64,000 bases of DNA from Pseudisothecium myosuroides (lineage: Eukaryota; Streptophyta; Bryopsida; Hypnales; Lembophyllaceae). Positions 33,970-47,070 of the stretch are shown piece after piece. The stretch spans positions 16,492,001-16,556,000 of the forward strand of contig OX637293.1 of NCBI GenBank assembly GCA_951799445.1, read 5' to 3'. The notes beneath the pieces were generated by a model. The model searched no databases. It had not been told where the DNA came from and saw only the letters and a list, made by a program, of their open reading frames with translations. Every line of letters starts with the position of its first letter. Position 1 is the stretch's first letter. Position numbers and translations under genes: made by a program.

Positions 33970-34880
33970 GTATGATTTTCATTGGTCTTAATGGCTTCAC
34001 TCTTGTAGATTTAAAAGATTGTATGGATCACATGTCCTGTGGAACAACATGATTCTAATATTTGGTGGGTGATTACAAGAAACACTTGTCCTATTTTTTG
34101 TCACTCATTCAATGCAGAAGTTATTTTATACTATAAGTATTGCAAAAAGGATTGAATGAACATGAAAGTTAGAAATAAGCTTCCTATAGCAATAGAAAAT
34201 GTACTTGAGTTATTTCAATTTTTTCAAAATTAATTCAATAAGTGAGATTGAATTTCAAATATATGTCACACATACAACTTTGGTGGATTTTAGTACTATT
34301 GAGTACCTTTTTTGAAGAGTTGCGCTATCAGACTTGGTAGGCTAGCTCTTCTAATAGATATACACCTTCTCCGGAGAGGAATTTCCAAAAACATGTTCCA
34401 AGTGTATTTACCATTGGCCTAAAGTGTGCTACACTCATGTTGATTTTATGTTGAATTAAAAATGCCTATTTAGTTCTAGCTTTGATCTTCTTCCTTTGCT
34501 CTTAGTTGACAACAATGGTCACTTTTAAAATAAATTTTTCAAGTGCATTTTCTTGTTTTTAAAAATAGAAATGCGAAAGTCTCATTTTCTAGCTAGCCTA
34601 AATTGTAGCCTATGGCTGAAAATAGTACTTCAAGATACACAAAAAGATTCAATTATACTATTAGAGGCCTACAGTGCCTCCAATATGTTAGTGTGAAGTA
34701 TTTTTTTATGGCGAATTAAATATTGCCATCCATCTTTGCTATCTAATGATGAACATCACAAGTTGTCAAAAAAATAAATTTGAAATCTAATTGACCAACT
34801 AGATTTTATGTTCAGCTTCCTCTTTCCTCACCCCTAACCAAGTTGTTGGAATCAACAAGGCAGTTTTGGTGTAGTAGAGC
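33970..34880. repeat. Start of the third array unit
   Basis: Collinear with 379-1290 and 18497-19390 and directly joined to the end of unit 2 without the mariner-like element. Homology is lost at about 34880, inside the sequence TTTTGGTGTAGTAGAGC, where a long transposon-rich insertion begins. Homology to the unit resumes near 56,880 upstream of copy C. Confidence 0.7.
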
Positions 34881-36900
34881 ACTGTAGGTATTTGTGGTAT
34901 CGTCATGTTATGAAGTTCTTTGGCAGGTGCAAGCAGAGGCAATACCCAAATTTTGTTCTATACATTTTGTAGATGGAGATTTTTGTGACCTTAGTAGCCA
35001 GAGATGGAGAGCCAAATGCGGTTGTAGTTCATCCTCCCCATGCCACTAGTACTAATGCCAACAAAATCTATAGTGGTTACAAATTCAATCCACAACATGC
35101 CAATAAGTTTCAAATTGCCCATGCTTCCAAAAAATTACGTATAATTTTAGAAAAGCATGATTGTAAAAATTTGTCTTCTATAATACTTAAAACTTGTAAA
35201 TTGAGTTTTATCATGTAGTAAAGACTGTTGTAATCTAATTGACACCAAAATGTTGAGTTTTTTTAAGTCCTAACCTTGCCTAAAGTTGCAGATCACCCCC
35301 TTGCCAAAAAAACTTGAAAGTCATGAATAAAGAAGGTCATGGAGGATTTCACTACAAATCAACAGCTCCCAAAGAACACACCCAAATCCAAATTCTTAAA
35401 TGATTGCGGAAGTCCCAAACAATTGTTGAAGTCAAGAGCAAAAAAACAGATACCGATGGAGATAACTTTGCTATAGGAAAATTTGATGCTTTCTTGGAAA
35501 AGCTAAAAAGAAAGTTGAGGGCAAAGAAGTATGTGGCAAACAAACTACAGCCCTTGCAAACAAATCAACAAACTTTGATGCACTACATAGATACTCCAAA
35601 TGATATAGGACCACCACCACTTGATCCAATAACAACTACTCAAGGTATTTTTTATACGAATCTGCTATGCTATTGAAAGTGTAAATTGATGTTCTTCAAG
35701 AAAGAGCTACATACAATTGGTTTTTGAATTTATTCTACTTGCTATATGGTAAATGTTTTCATCAAGACAAACTTCTTTTAATGAGCTAGTGGGTTTCCCT
35801 ACAAGCATGTTGCATTAGCTTTATATTCATCATTTCATGACTTCTATCATCATGTTGCGCTGTTATGTTGTATTCTAATGTTCCACAGTGCTGCAATTTT
35901 GCCATTTGTTTTTGGTATGTTGTAGCTGCACCCAAACAATATGGTAAATTTATAAGAGCTAAGAAAAGAAAAGGATTGAAGAAAAAGACTCAAAAATCAA
36001 AGAATTGGATCATGCCCACAATACAACCAAATGACACTTTCACTATTATGATGAGAGCCAAAAAGATGTTGTTGGTTGATTACAAAGGTCAAGCAACTAT
36101 ATATGAAGAAGATGCAAATGTAGTAGTCAAGCAAATGCTCCCTCATGCAATAGAAGAGTAATTGTTACTTGAAATGCACATCAACTTCTAGCAAGAAGGC
36201 TTTGAATTGTTTGGTGAAATCATGGCACTAGAGTCTTGACATTCAGCCGGTAGTATGGACACTGTGAGCTTGGATTTGTTAGACTTTTTGGTGGCCGACC
36301 AACTTTGAAAAAAATTAAGCTCCATCCATCCAACTCTTGGCTTTTGTGACACACATTGAGGAGGCAATTTGGCATGACTTGCATATAAAGCAATGTACGC
36401 AGAGGACAACATGCATGCTAACTATAATGGTTGGAGTGTAGATTGAGTCAAACGGGTTGCCGTACTATCTAGACTACTAGTACCACATAGATTTCTCTCA
36501 GAAGCATTGTTCCATACTAGGGAGACTCCCTCATGGACACAAGGTGATATTATAAGAGATTGAAGGCACGGATCAAATTAGTAGTAAAAAAATAGTGGTG
36601 TCTTTGCTTGGCCCCTACACATGTAAGAGAGTAATGTCTACATTGCATGTGGGCCTTATGAACATGCGTTTGTGAGCAAAGGTGGCCATGGATATGGTTG
36701 GCACAAGTGTATGCATTGCTTTAGTCTGAAGGCGCCGTTGAAATTCCAAGATGATGCAAAGGACTTTCTATGTGAATATGAAGAGGATGATTTGCACAAC
36801 AACCTCAACATTGTAGAAGAAGTTGAACAAGCAATAAGAGTAGCGTCTAATAAGCGTCTTATGTAATTCTAGTATGTAAAGCTGTTAACCAAAACATGTA
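34881..36900 (+). other. Unrecognised region with several possible exons
   Basis: Three open stretches on the plus strand look exon-like: 34973-35218 (starts MEIFVTLVARDGEP, preceded by TTTGTAG), 35404-35660 (Lys-rich, IGKFDAFLEKLKRKLRAKK, followed by a GTATTT donor-like site), and about 35925-36161 (after TTGTAG; Lys-rich then MMRAKKMLLVDYKGQATIY, ending EE-stop). Another frame at 36672-36866 contains GHGYGWHKCMHCF and an acidic stretch. They do not join into one verified frame and I do not recognise the family. They could be captured gene fragments within a transposon or a decayed gene. Confidence 0.3.
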
Positions 36901-38984
36901 TACATCATTTTCACAATTGCTTGGAGAACTGCTCTGTCCAAAACTTCCTTATTTCTAGTTCGAATATAGTTAATCGCAATGTTCCATGCAAACAATGCAT
37001 TTTCAACCTTTAGCGGACCTTCTATCAGCTACCATCTTCATGTTCCATTTGACATCCATGTCTATCATGAGAAATCCACAAAATAATCGTGTTTGTTTTG
37101 AGTAAAAAGGACAATTATTGTGAGTATGGATGTTTCTGTTCATCGTTAATTTGTATGGTATACATATAAACGCTAAGTGATGGATGCTGACATGGTGGAA
37201 AACATTGCGGAAGGTGATGTGAAAGTCCCATGGATATCTAAAAAGATGTCTTCCAATGCTTGCTAAAAGTCTCACCATCCGCTCAATTTTACCAAATGCA
37301 TGTCAAATAACATGTGGCAGAAGGTGACATTCACATGGAAATGAAGACAATGTTGTGTTAGTTGATGTCTTTAGAAATGTCCAAAAGTCTTCATTGACAT
37401 CTCCAAAACCAATGTGGACTATGTATGAAGATGACCCAGGATGTTGACGAAGCAAGCCACATTAGCATTGATGATTGCCATGTCATCAATTTTCCACGTC
37501 ACGTTCTACGTCATCATTTTTTGACAAAACTTAGCATGTGGCTGCCCTGATCCCCTCCTTTTTTTTAATCTCAGGATAAGCATCTTATTCCAAACAACAA
37601 TATAATAACTCTCACAAACTTATACTTAGTCAAAATGTATCTACTTGTTGACTTGGCAGTTTATATTTATTTAAACAATCCAGAAAACATTAGTATGTCT
37701 TTAGTGATGTCAAATAAAATGTCAACGTTAATGATAGCATCGACTTGTTTTTATACTAATTGGCCACCATTCTTTGCAACATCCCTGGAAATCTACCTTT
37801 ACAGGCCATCAACCCTTTGATGTCTCATGTTTCATTGAACATCGTGCTTTTATGGCCAGACACCAAAAAAAACAGGGTTCTTTTGGTATCTTTGAGACCC
37901 ACATCAACTAAAGTGTGCTTTGTGGGTTGTGTTTTGGCCTTGATAGACTTCTTTTTACAAACTGCCTTGTAGCTAGGTGAATTAATCTAAAGGGTTGAAA
38001 ATTAGTTGAAAATTAAACACGTAAAGAAGGGGTTATAGACACATCTTATTTTAATTTGTCAATGAAAAGTGACTAGGTTACTAATAGAATCCTCAACAAG
38101 TGGATACGTATTGGTGAATGGATAGATTGAGATAGAATCAAAACACATACTAATTGGTACTAGAGTTGCAGTTTACTGAAGAAAAAAGAAACATAATTTG
38201 GATGATGTGTGTAGTAAGAATAATCTACTCCTTGGTTCCGCATTTAAGAAGACTCTCTTTCATCTTTTTTCCAAACAAGAAAGAAAGTACCCCTATCTTG
38301 GGTTGTTACTATCACGTCACATTTGGATGCCAAGATCTACGGATTCAACCCCAACATCGTCAAGATCTTAAAAAAAAATTCCTAGACGGATTGTCCATCA
38401 AGCTAGACGGTCTAGACGGCTAATCCATCCAAGTCGATGGCCAGTCCGTCCCAATCGATAGACAAGCCAATTAAAATTTATTTATTTATTTATTGTTTGA
38501 CATGAATCTTAACATGTTAGGATGCGTCCGGATTGACGATGATAGACATCGTGACGGGAAAAGCTAGCATCACATCTAGATGGAAAACCTTGCCTCTATT
38601 TGAGCCATCCAATCTTAATCACTTTCCTTGTTTTCATGAGTAAGTTGGCTTATGATTTTTTTCCTTGGTTGCGCCTTATAGTAAGCGCCAAGCAGAGGTC
38701 TTGCGGATAGCTCGGCGGATAGTCATTCGAAAACCCCAACTTACAATAGTAACGAGGACTCCCTTCAAAGTTCTTAGAGTCCCCTCCTTTTGCCTTCAAA
38801 CCTCCTTTCATGGAGGTAAGCCAACTTCTCCGTGTTCTATTTCTACTTCATCAATCCCTAGTTGCCTACATTGTTTATACCGTGCTCTTCGGCTGCTCCT
38901 CCCATGCCTTTCAAGAATTTTGGTGTAGTTTTTTAAATTTTTACTATCGTTAAGGAAGAGAGTGACTTGATTCTTTGAGCCATG
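36901..38984. other. Intergenic region without recognised features
   Basis: No convincing gene. It contains a short TTTA repeat (about 38478-38495) and GACGG/GGACGG-rich phrases (38390-38450). Possibly old transposon sequence. Confidence 0.3.
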
Positions 38985-39716
38985 GGTGATTGCACGAAAC
39001 ACATGTACTATCTGTTGCGTTTTGCAATAATACTCATGATTTTTTTTGGAGTACTTTAAAATTAGAAAATCAATTTTTAAAAAAATTAAAAAATATGTCC
39101 AATGTATGCACCTTTAAGATGAAGGCAACCACCAAAGGAAATTCATTAAAAAATTCTCTAAGTAGGAGAACTAGAAAAGTGCCAAATCTGAAGAAAATAC
39201 ATACTTTGATGTTTTAATCAATAGAAAGTAGGAAAAAACTTAAATTAAAAAAATAAAAAATTGCTCATTTGTAACAATTCTATGGAGATGGTCATTCACC
39301 AAAATAACCTCCAAAATATTTTTTTACATGTTTCAAAATGCAAGTAGAAAGGGGCTCACTTTGTGGTCTTCTACATCACATAAAATTGAGTATTTTTAGA
39401 ATTTCTTTGGACAATAGCTACAAGTCTACTAGAAGACCATTTCTACCAAATTTCAGCTCCAAGTTCGTTTCTATGGGTACTAAATAGTACTAAAAAAACT
39501 CCAAATTGGCATTTGTGACATAATATTGGGGGCTATTATAAAATAATAAAACATTTTTTTAAAATTCCAAAAAAATAGACAAGGTGTATAATAGTCATAA
39601 GTACCTTGTCTATGAATTTTGAATCATTTGGAGTCAAAATCCAAAAATTATGGCCAAAAAACTAATCAACACGTGACGTGTGATAGAAAATAGTACAAGT
39701 ATGTCATGCAATCACC
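38985..39716 (-). mobile_element. Inverted third copy of the GGTGATTGCA terminal-repeat element
   Basis: Ends GGTGATTGCACGAAACACAT and ATGTCATGCAATCACC. Its interior is the reverse complement of 17147-17862 (for example the GCGTTTTGCAATAATACTCA end here corresponds to the right side there). It shows that the element is dispersed and not only part of the tandem unit. Confidence 0.6.
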
Positions 39717-42653
39717 CCCATCCATTTGAATTGTCCATCTGAGCTGTCAGTTTGTCACCAAGATGCAATTACAACTTACCATGTGTCGCATGCCACTAAC
39801 TCAATAATATATGATTGAACAATGATTATAGTGGAGCCACCCATAACCGACCGAATAAGCACCTGCGGACATGATGTGGGGTACTTGAAGGCAAAAGAAA
39901 AATTCTTGCAGGTGTAGAGATAGAAATGATGGGGATTGCCCAAATTTCGAGAATTTTATCACCCAAAGTCAATTTACAGTGAATTTTGCAAGGCAAAAGT
40001 TGCACTGGACCCATGTCCAACATGTAGAGTCTTGGAAAATTGCTCAGAGAGTGAATAACTCATGTTTAGTGAGTCACAGAAAATGAGGACCATGTGTCAT
40101 GGCCTTTGGGTTTGCATGCAGTACTTTAGCCAAAATTAATCACAAAAACTACAACAGATTTGTCTCTACTATCTCACCGTCTGTTGCACTTGGGCCACCC
40201 TACTTACTGGCCATGGGATGTTGGTTGGTGATGGGTGGCTCTACCATAGCCAATATTATAAAAAATGACTACATTATGACTACAATGATTGGTGAACAAT
40301 GACTACACAATGACTAAACCATACCTAAATTATAACTAGTCCTAGTTAGAAGTGCCAACGTAGAAATTATTTATTTCAGATTCCAACTTGTCCTAGTAGC
40401 AATCATTCACTACAAGAAAACAATGTCTGAATTGACAAGTCCGATTAGACTAACTGTGTCCAAATTGACTAACTGTATCCAAATTGACTAAAAAATGTCC
40501 GAATTGACAAAAATTGACAAAAAAGAATGTCCAAATTGACATTGTTCTCTTGTAGTGACTCTTAAGTTATTTCGTAGTTTGTTACTGCGTTTAGTTTATA
40601 ACTAAACAATTGAAAAATGACTGGACGCAATCCACATCAATGATAGAAGTTCAAAATGCAAATTGAACTATAGATAAAACCAATTTTTGTTGTTAGTCTC
40701 ATCTAGACGTCATCCACTAGTTATTTGAACTTGTAAACAATGACTACTAACAATGCATGACACATCTGCTTTGGCACCATTTTAATGTTTGGCAATCATT
40801 GTTTAGTAATTTTTCAGTAACTAATTATTTCTTCATTGGTTACATTTGACCCTCTTTTCTACTAGTGAGGAAGACGGGATTCTTATTTTTATAGTTCTCT
40901 TTTTGCATTCCAACTATTAGTAGCCATAAGCAACATATGGTGATGGCAAGAGAACACTATTGTTTGTAACGAGAGCAACTATGTTGTTAGATTAGGTTTC
41001 TTTGGGAACAAAATGAAATTTGTATTGAATTGAATGAAAGAGCTGACACCTTTGGTGCTGTAAAATGATTTTTAGTATATGGTGCTTGTGGTGGTTTGTT
41101 GTTCAATCTTAGATGGGAGATTGTAATGTAGAGTAGTGGTACTTTTTGGAGTTTGTGTCATCAATCCAATTGCTAGAGTTTGGATGATGGACCTGCATTG
41201 CATTATTGAGGGAGTTTGAAGGACAAGATTAAAGGCTTATTATGCTCGTCTCACCAATTTCTAGTGGAATTAAACTTTCTAGCGCTGTGGTCGGAATTGA
41301 TTGTGGTCTTCTCGTTTATCCATTACTCATTTTTTTCCATTATTAATCTAGGTTGTTTTAAATTTTGGGGCTACCTAGACCTTTCCCAAATCCTAGACAT
41401 CAATTTTCTAATTCTTACAACTTCCGTGAGGCATAGAAATTTTAGATCATTTTTGGTGATTACATAAAGCTTTTGAAGATTCCTTTTTTGCACAACAAAG
41501 TTTTCCAGAGAGGTGGAAGTGAGGTTCTCCTCACATTTACAAAGCTGTATATTGAGTTTTTGTGGTTCTATCAGAAATCTATAAAGTATACATAAAAATG
41601 TGTGAACCATCACTATTGACTGTCTAATTTGATAGATTGAAGAAAAATGTGTCTGCCGCAACCAGCTCATATACGACTATGTGTTGCAGAGTAGTCATAG
41701 AATGAAGTGCAGGGTTACGGAACCATAACAGAGTAGTCATTTAGATTTAATGTGGTAACCACTTCCCGTCCCCAATCGGCCTCCCACCAGGTCTTTGTGT
41801 TGGCTTTGCTTGGATGGATCTGGCAAAAAGTCCTTTGTCCCAAGATTGCCAATATTTCCAAGGCTCCTTTGGTTTAGCTATTGTGAGCTTCCGCTTGGCA
41901 AGCTTTGTTTGCTAGCAATACATGCAAGAGTGGGCTAAATTTGCGTCATAAGAGAAGCCATAGAGACACTTATTTAACTATCTTCATGTTGCAAGCAAGG
42001 TGCCACTCTACCAGGAACTCACCCACGTTTTCTACGACAAGCTTACAACCATTTATATTACTTATAAAAATATATTATATAAGTTACAATGAATAACAAA
42101 TAGATAATAAGTCAAATTATAAACACAGATATGCTCATCTAGATGCTAGTTTTAATTTTTTAAATATTTAAGCATTAGAAAATAAATAAAAGTAAAATAA
42201 AATAAAATAAATATTAAGGCAAATTATTTTTTAAAGGTGTGCATTTGTTTTACAAATCAAATCCAAATAAAATTATAATTTTCTAATTGGAATTGTAATT
42301 TTTGCAAATTTTTGAAGTGGTATGCTTTGAAATTACAAAACTACCTAGAGAATAGAGTCATAAATGTCCTATAAACAAGTTATACTAACCGCAATTCCAT
42401 GTACCTAATGGCCCTGAATTCCTCATTGCATGGAGTATCTCATAATACATTGAAAAAGGGTAGTATTTCTTTTCCTTAAGTAGTGTGGGGTTGAGTACTT
42501 ACCAATAAAAGATTGACACGTTATCCCATGTTGGCATTATTGCACTGATCTTGTTAGATTTGGGCAGTGAACAGAGTTGGGCTAGTCTACCTTAGTGGAA
42601 CTACAACAAGTGGATGATGACAAGAGTAGCACCCTTAGCAAGCAAGCAATTGT
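39717..42653. other. Transposon-derived region with CACTA-like fragments
   Basis: Phrases such as ATGACTACATTATGACTACA (about 40265-40320) resemble CACTA subterminal repeats. A stretch at about 41637-41690 (GAAAAATGTGTCTGCCGCAA) matches the left end of the CACTA element at 42701 but lacks the CACTA tip, suggesting a truncated relative. No gene is supported. Confidence 0.35.
40408..40557. mobile_element. 150-bp CACTA-ended MITE
   Basis: Starts CACTACAAGAAAACAATGTC and ends GACATTGTTCTCTTGTAGTG, which are complementary apart from a single-base indel. The interior is a short array of AATTGAC(A) units in both phases. Flanks ATT and ACT differ at one base, consistent with an old 3-bp duplication. 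Confidence 0.8.
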
Positions 42654-42700
42654 TAGAGCATCTCCACTCTTTCCCTAAAAAAGGTTCAAGGGTGGTGTAT

Positions 42701-43996
42701 CACTACAAGAAAAACGTGTCCGCCACAACCAACTGAACTATTATTAGGTGTTTTAAATGACTATAGTACGACTGCAACTCTATAATTGCACATGCAGTGT
42801 GATGAGGCAGAGGACTAATCATTCTGTAGTCATATGGATGAAGATTATGGTGGCCGTGATCAAGCACTCCTTTCATCCGGTGATTTTCAATGAGTAACTC
42901 ATTCAAAGGCGTGACATGGACCTCTAAAGCCCTGTGGTCCACCGTCTTAGTCGTAGATTAGTTGCGCTCCGACTGCGTAATGACTGCTTCTATCTCTATG
43001 AACGACTACAACATTACTCGGAAATGACTGCAAAGCCCAAGTGTGAACTACCTTACTTAGGCAATCATTTTCAATCCATTTAGCAAATTTTTCTATAACT
43101 TTTGATTTGAGGCTCAAAATGTAAAATGGATTTTTGGAAATGAAAGTGAGATTGATTTCCTAACTTTTATTAGTTCAAAGTTTTTTGGAAAAAATTAATC
43201 TACTATACCTCAATGAAGTCTGAAATATTATTTGTAACACAATTCTTGCATTTTACATATCCCACATCATTTGGCTTGCCTACTACTACCCCACTTCTAT
43301 AAAAGGCTTGTCATTTCATCTCTTCATACTTACCCTCTAAGTGGATTTGGAAGTCATGCAAGACATAAATCAAATATGGTGTATACTGTATGATGTATTA
43401 TATATGGTGTATTGTGTATGGTATACTATATTTGGTATATGGTGTATTGTATTTGGAATATGGTGTATTGTTGTGAAACTTTGAATGTACTCATATGTGA
43501 CTATAAAATGACTAGTCCCCATCTATACTTGGAAACAACTACGAGCGTCACTTAAAAATGACTGGACAATCTTGAAAGTACATCCTACAAATGATTGGAC
43601 ACATGTCAAAGCGTCATTCGTGCATTGAAGATAAAACAACAATAATAACTAAAGAATAACTGGACACTTTTCAACCTTGCATTGGTCAACACAACTCCCT
43701 CACAACTACAAAATGACTATAGAATGACTCACACAAAGGTCCTTATCAACAACAGTCAACCAAATTTTTCAAAAAATGGGCAACTGCACGGCCTTTCCAA
43801 AAAAATTTGTCCCTAAACTTCATGGATGAACAGCCATCTGCAAATACGGTTGGTGATATAAAACCTCCAGTCATTGTCCTAAAAGACTGGTCCACAACGA
43901 CTGGGGCTCCAAAAAAATGGACACAGTCATAGATGTCCTAAATGACTGAAAATGCAGTCATTTACATAGTCATAAAATGTTGAAATTCTTGTAGTG
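42701..43996. mobile_element. Non-autonomous CACTA transposon, 1296 bp
   Basis: Starts CACTACAAGAAAAACG, ends TTCTTGTAGTG, flanked by TAT at 42698-42700 and 43997-43999. Much of its right two thirds matches the right part of 7509-10164 (CCCACTTCTATAAAAGGC, TGTATT minisatellite, GACTGGACA repeats), but the left end differs, so it is a deletion or recombinant derivative. No transposase. The surrounding sequence (GTTAGAGCATCTCCACTC before, continuing after) looks like another inserted element. Confidence 0.88.
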
Positions 43997-44310
43997 TATA
44001 GTGAACCCGGGCAGCTTCTAGTCCTTCATTGTGATCATCCAATTTGGCCTTGTGACCTTGGCCACAGGAAAACAAACTGCTTGACCGCAATGGTCCAGAG
44101 CCCACTCACTTCTCTCACTATCCACTTTTTCGTCAGAGAATTCTTGTCGTGACCTATTTGCACACTTGATTTGGTTTAAGTGCCAAAGCATTGAGTAGTG
44201 TCGCACAATCAACAGTGTCAAGAAATTAATTGAAAATTTGGAAATTAAGAACAAATATTGACATTGACAGTCCCAAGGTGGGACTTGAGTGTGGGTATGG
44301 CCAGGGAAGT

Positions 44311-45438
44311 AAGGTAAGAGCATCCAATGGCGTCAGATTCTACACATGATGAAAATTTTTGAACTTAACCCCTAAAGGCCCAAGGCCTTTTTTCTGCCAA
44401 AAAACACTCAAAACTGCCATTTCTATAGCAAAAAGTACAAAAAAATTAAAATTGTTTTTTTTCACATCCAATCATAGGATCTTACACCTAATTGGTATAA
44501 GAATGTGTGGAAAAAATTTCAGAATTTTTGACTGCACAGATTGCAAGATATCTGCGTTTAAAGTGGAAAAAACAAGTTTTTCAGCACATTGCGGGACCAG
44601 ATTTTTTGACTTTAAACATTTTTAACTTAAAACTTTTGCACTACAACGTTTTGAGCTTTAAATCATTATAGTAGAGAATTGAGTTGAGAGTCTAGGGAAA
44701 AAAAAAAATTCAAAAAAACTTAATTATCATTCTTAAAAAAATTGTTAAGTAGAAGTAGGTACAAGATAGAAGGAAAATCTAAAATATTCATATATATTAG
44801 ATGGAATTAAAATGCACTAATCCCAATGGTGAGATTGTTCTAGCAAGTAAACTAAACCATTCCAAAAAAAAAAATTCAAAAAATTACAAAAATTGCATTC
44901 CGAAATGAACCCTACAAGTTATTTTTTTCAAGAAGATGCTCTAACTACCCGAAAAACAAGAATGTCCATAACTTCCTCATAACAAATCCAAATGAAATGA
45001 ATCAAACCTTTCCAGATAGACAAAAATATAATCTATGAGAAAAAAAATATTTCAAAAAATATTTCAAAATTTTGCAAAATTTTTTTGCTGCCCCCCGTCC
45101 CCACGCATTCCAAGAAATGGCATAACTTCTCGCTCAAAGGTCCGATTTCAATTTTTTTTTTCTGCCACGTACCTCTCTCAATTCTTCATGTTCACAAAAA
45201 GTTTCAAAAAAATCAAGAGAAAATTTCAGCAAAAAGGTACATGCTCGAAAACGCATTTGTCCCCCGAAGGGACAATGGGCTTTTAGGGGTTAAATGTAGG
45301 TAGACCATAGATAGCTTATTTTTTTTTACCTAAATGATAAGCTATCTATAGTCTACCTTCATTTAAGTTCTGAAATCAATGCCTTACCTAGTTTCTGACG
45401 CCATTGGGTACACTGACGCCATTGGGTGCTCCTACCTT
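44311..45438. mobile_element. Outer terminal-inverted-repeat element carrying a nested TTAA element
   Basis: The left end AAGGTAAGAGCATCCAATGG (44311 on, then CGTCA) and the complement of the right end, AAGGTAGGAGCACCCAATGG, pair; the right side has ACGCCATTGGGT twice. Inside are the 44369-45289 TTAA element and a small hairpin at about 45293-45366 (GTAGACCATAGATAGCTTA and complement). The target duplication is not clear, so the superfamily is left open. Confidence 0.55.
44369..45289. mobile_element. TTAA-flanked (piggyBac-like) element, 921 bp
   Basis: Ends CCCCTAAAGGCCC and GGGCTTTTAGGGG, flanked by TTAA at 44365-44368 and 45290-45293. Interior closely follows 4448-5383 in the same orientation. 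It lies outside the receptor units, so the family is dispersed. Confidence 0.9.
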
Positions 45439-45754
45439 ACTAGAGTGCAAGCCACTTTTTCATTTTAGGAGCCTGCCACAAGTACTTCCCTGTGCTGATT
45501 TTGTCTATTTTTTATTTTTTATAAATTTTATTTGATCCAAAATGATGATTTTGATCCATTTTAACTCAAAAGTCCAGGGCAAGGCTGGAGAATGACGCTC
45601 TTACCAAGCAAGTGCTGCACACAGAAAAGTCAATAATAAAGAAAGGTCTGCGCTGGCTGGTAGCTTCAGTCTCGAGAGCACAAGAGCTTTGACAGAAATA
45701 TGCAGCTCTCAATTACCAGTACCACCCTGCGCCTCTGTTCAGGCACACAGAAGA

Positions 45755-45972
45755 TGTTGGAAAACGCTCCAGTGTCGATACAACTTCGACTGTAGAACTA
45801 CGTCGACTGTAGAACTATACACTGTAGAACTTCATTCATCTTCTCCGTAGATTAAGTTACTGTAGATTCATCGATCATGTACTTAGTGTATATATTTGTT
45901 CTTTGTTATGTTGTTAATTAATTTCATTGTGCTTATCCAGAGCACCGCTTAAGCAACCTTGAGTTCACAACA
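45755..45972 (+). repeat. 5' LTR of the copia element
   Basis: Starts TGTTGGAAAACG and ends TTCACAACA. Contains three close copies of CTGTAGAACT, which may be a promoter element of the retrotransposon. Confidence 0.95.
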
Positions 45973-45984
45973 TGGTATCAGAGC
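45973..45984 (+). promoter_or_regulatory. Primer binding site
   Basis: TGGTATCAGAGC directly after the LTR, complementary to the 3' end of plant initiator tRNA-Met, the usual copia primer. Confidence 0.93.
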
Positions 45985-46170
45985 ATGTAAAAGCATAGGT
46001 AGATAAGAGCGTGTAGAAGCATAGGCTTACAGAAGAACAACACTTGCTCAGGAAGAAAGTCCGAAGAGCGTAGTAGCAAAGGTACCGTAGTATCTTAGCA
46101 GAAAACTAGAATACCACCAGAGAGTGAAGGTCGATCTAGTTGAATAGAAACGACAAGACAGCGATTGCAG

Positions 46171-47070
46171 ATGGCAGAAGGTTCAAGTGTAACCTTTAGA
46201 GAGGCAGACAAGCTAAAAGGCTTGGCTAACTATTATGTTTGGTCTTTGAAAATGAGAGCAATGCTAAGGGCAGAAAGTCAGTGGGGGATTACTGAAGTAG
46301 AGCAGAACCCTGCCGCATATCCAGTCACCATCGATGGCGATGCATTCACCGAAGCACAAATGAAGAAGAAGAAAGCGTTGGCATGCAGACTCATACTACT
46401 TTCTGTTTCTGACGATCTGGTTGATCTGATTGCAGACTATTCGGACCCAGCCCAATGTTGGAGAGCGCTGAAGGATCAATTTCAATCGGGGGATCAATCT
46501 CAGATCCTCACTTTGATGGGCTAGCTCCAATTGTTAAAAATGACTGAAGGTGGATCCGTAGAGGAGTACATCAAACAAGCAAGGGAATTGAAGAATCGTC
46601 TTGGCAATATGGAAGAGAAGCTATCTGACTGCAACGTCAATCAAATAGTTTTGAATGGACTACCGAGATCGTACGAAAGTACGATCCAAACACTTACTCA
46701 TCTGAATGCAACCATGTCATTTGAGAAACTCAATGCTTCCTTGATGTCAGAATCGCACCGGAGGCAACATCGTCAACAGCAGTTAGGAGAAGATGAGGCA
46801 CTTGCGGCAACTCACAAGCGAGAGAACCAACTGTCGCAAGGACGTGGAAATCGATCTCAGTCTCATCAAGGGAGGGGGTACCCATTCCGAGGCTTCCCAA
46901 GCTTCCCAGGACACGGATACCCAGGAGGTCGTGGATATTCTGGACGAGGTTACTTTAGACCTCCGTTCACAGCAAGGCCACCGATTTATTGCTACAACTG
47001 TGGGAAACGAGGGCATATAGCAAGAGACTGCCGACTTCCGCAAAACCAACAGCAAGAAGGAAACTCCCAA
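46171..47070 (+). pseudogene. copia gag (broken)
   Basis: Capsid-like region beginning MAEGSSVTFREADKLKG, followed by a Gly/Arg-rich RNA-binding part and one CCHC zinc knuckle (46990-47031, C-X2-C-X4-H-X4-C). An in-frame TAG at 46522-46524 splits the capsid part, and the MITE at 47071 cuts the frame 13 codons after the knuckle. The frame upstream and downstream of the MITE is the same once the MITE and one CAA are discounted. Confidence 0.9.

Noticed and set aside
36672..36866. Zinc-finger gene suggested by HKCMHCF
   Set aside because: Only one Cys-X2-(H)Cys pair is visible and the frame is short and isolated, so the label is not supported.
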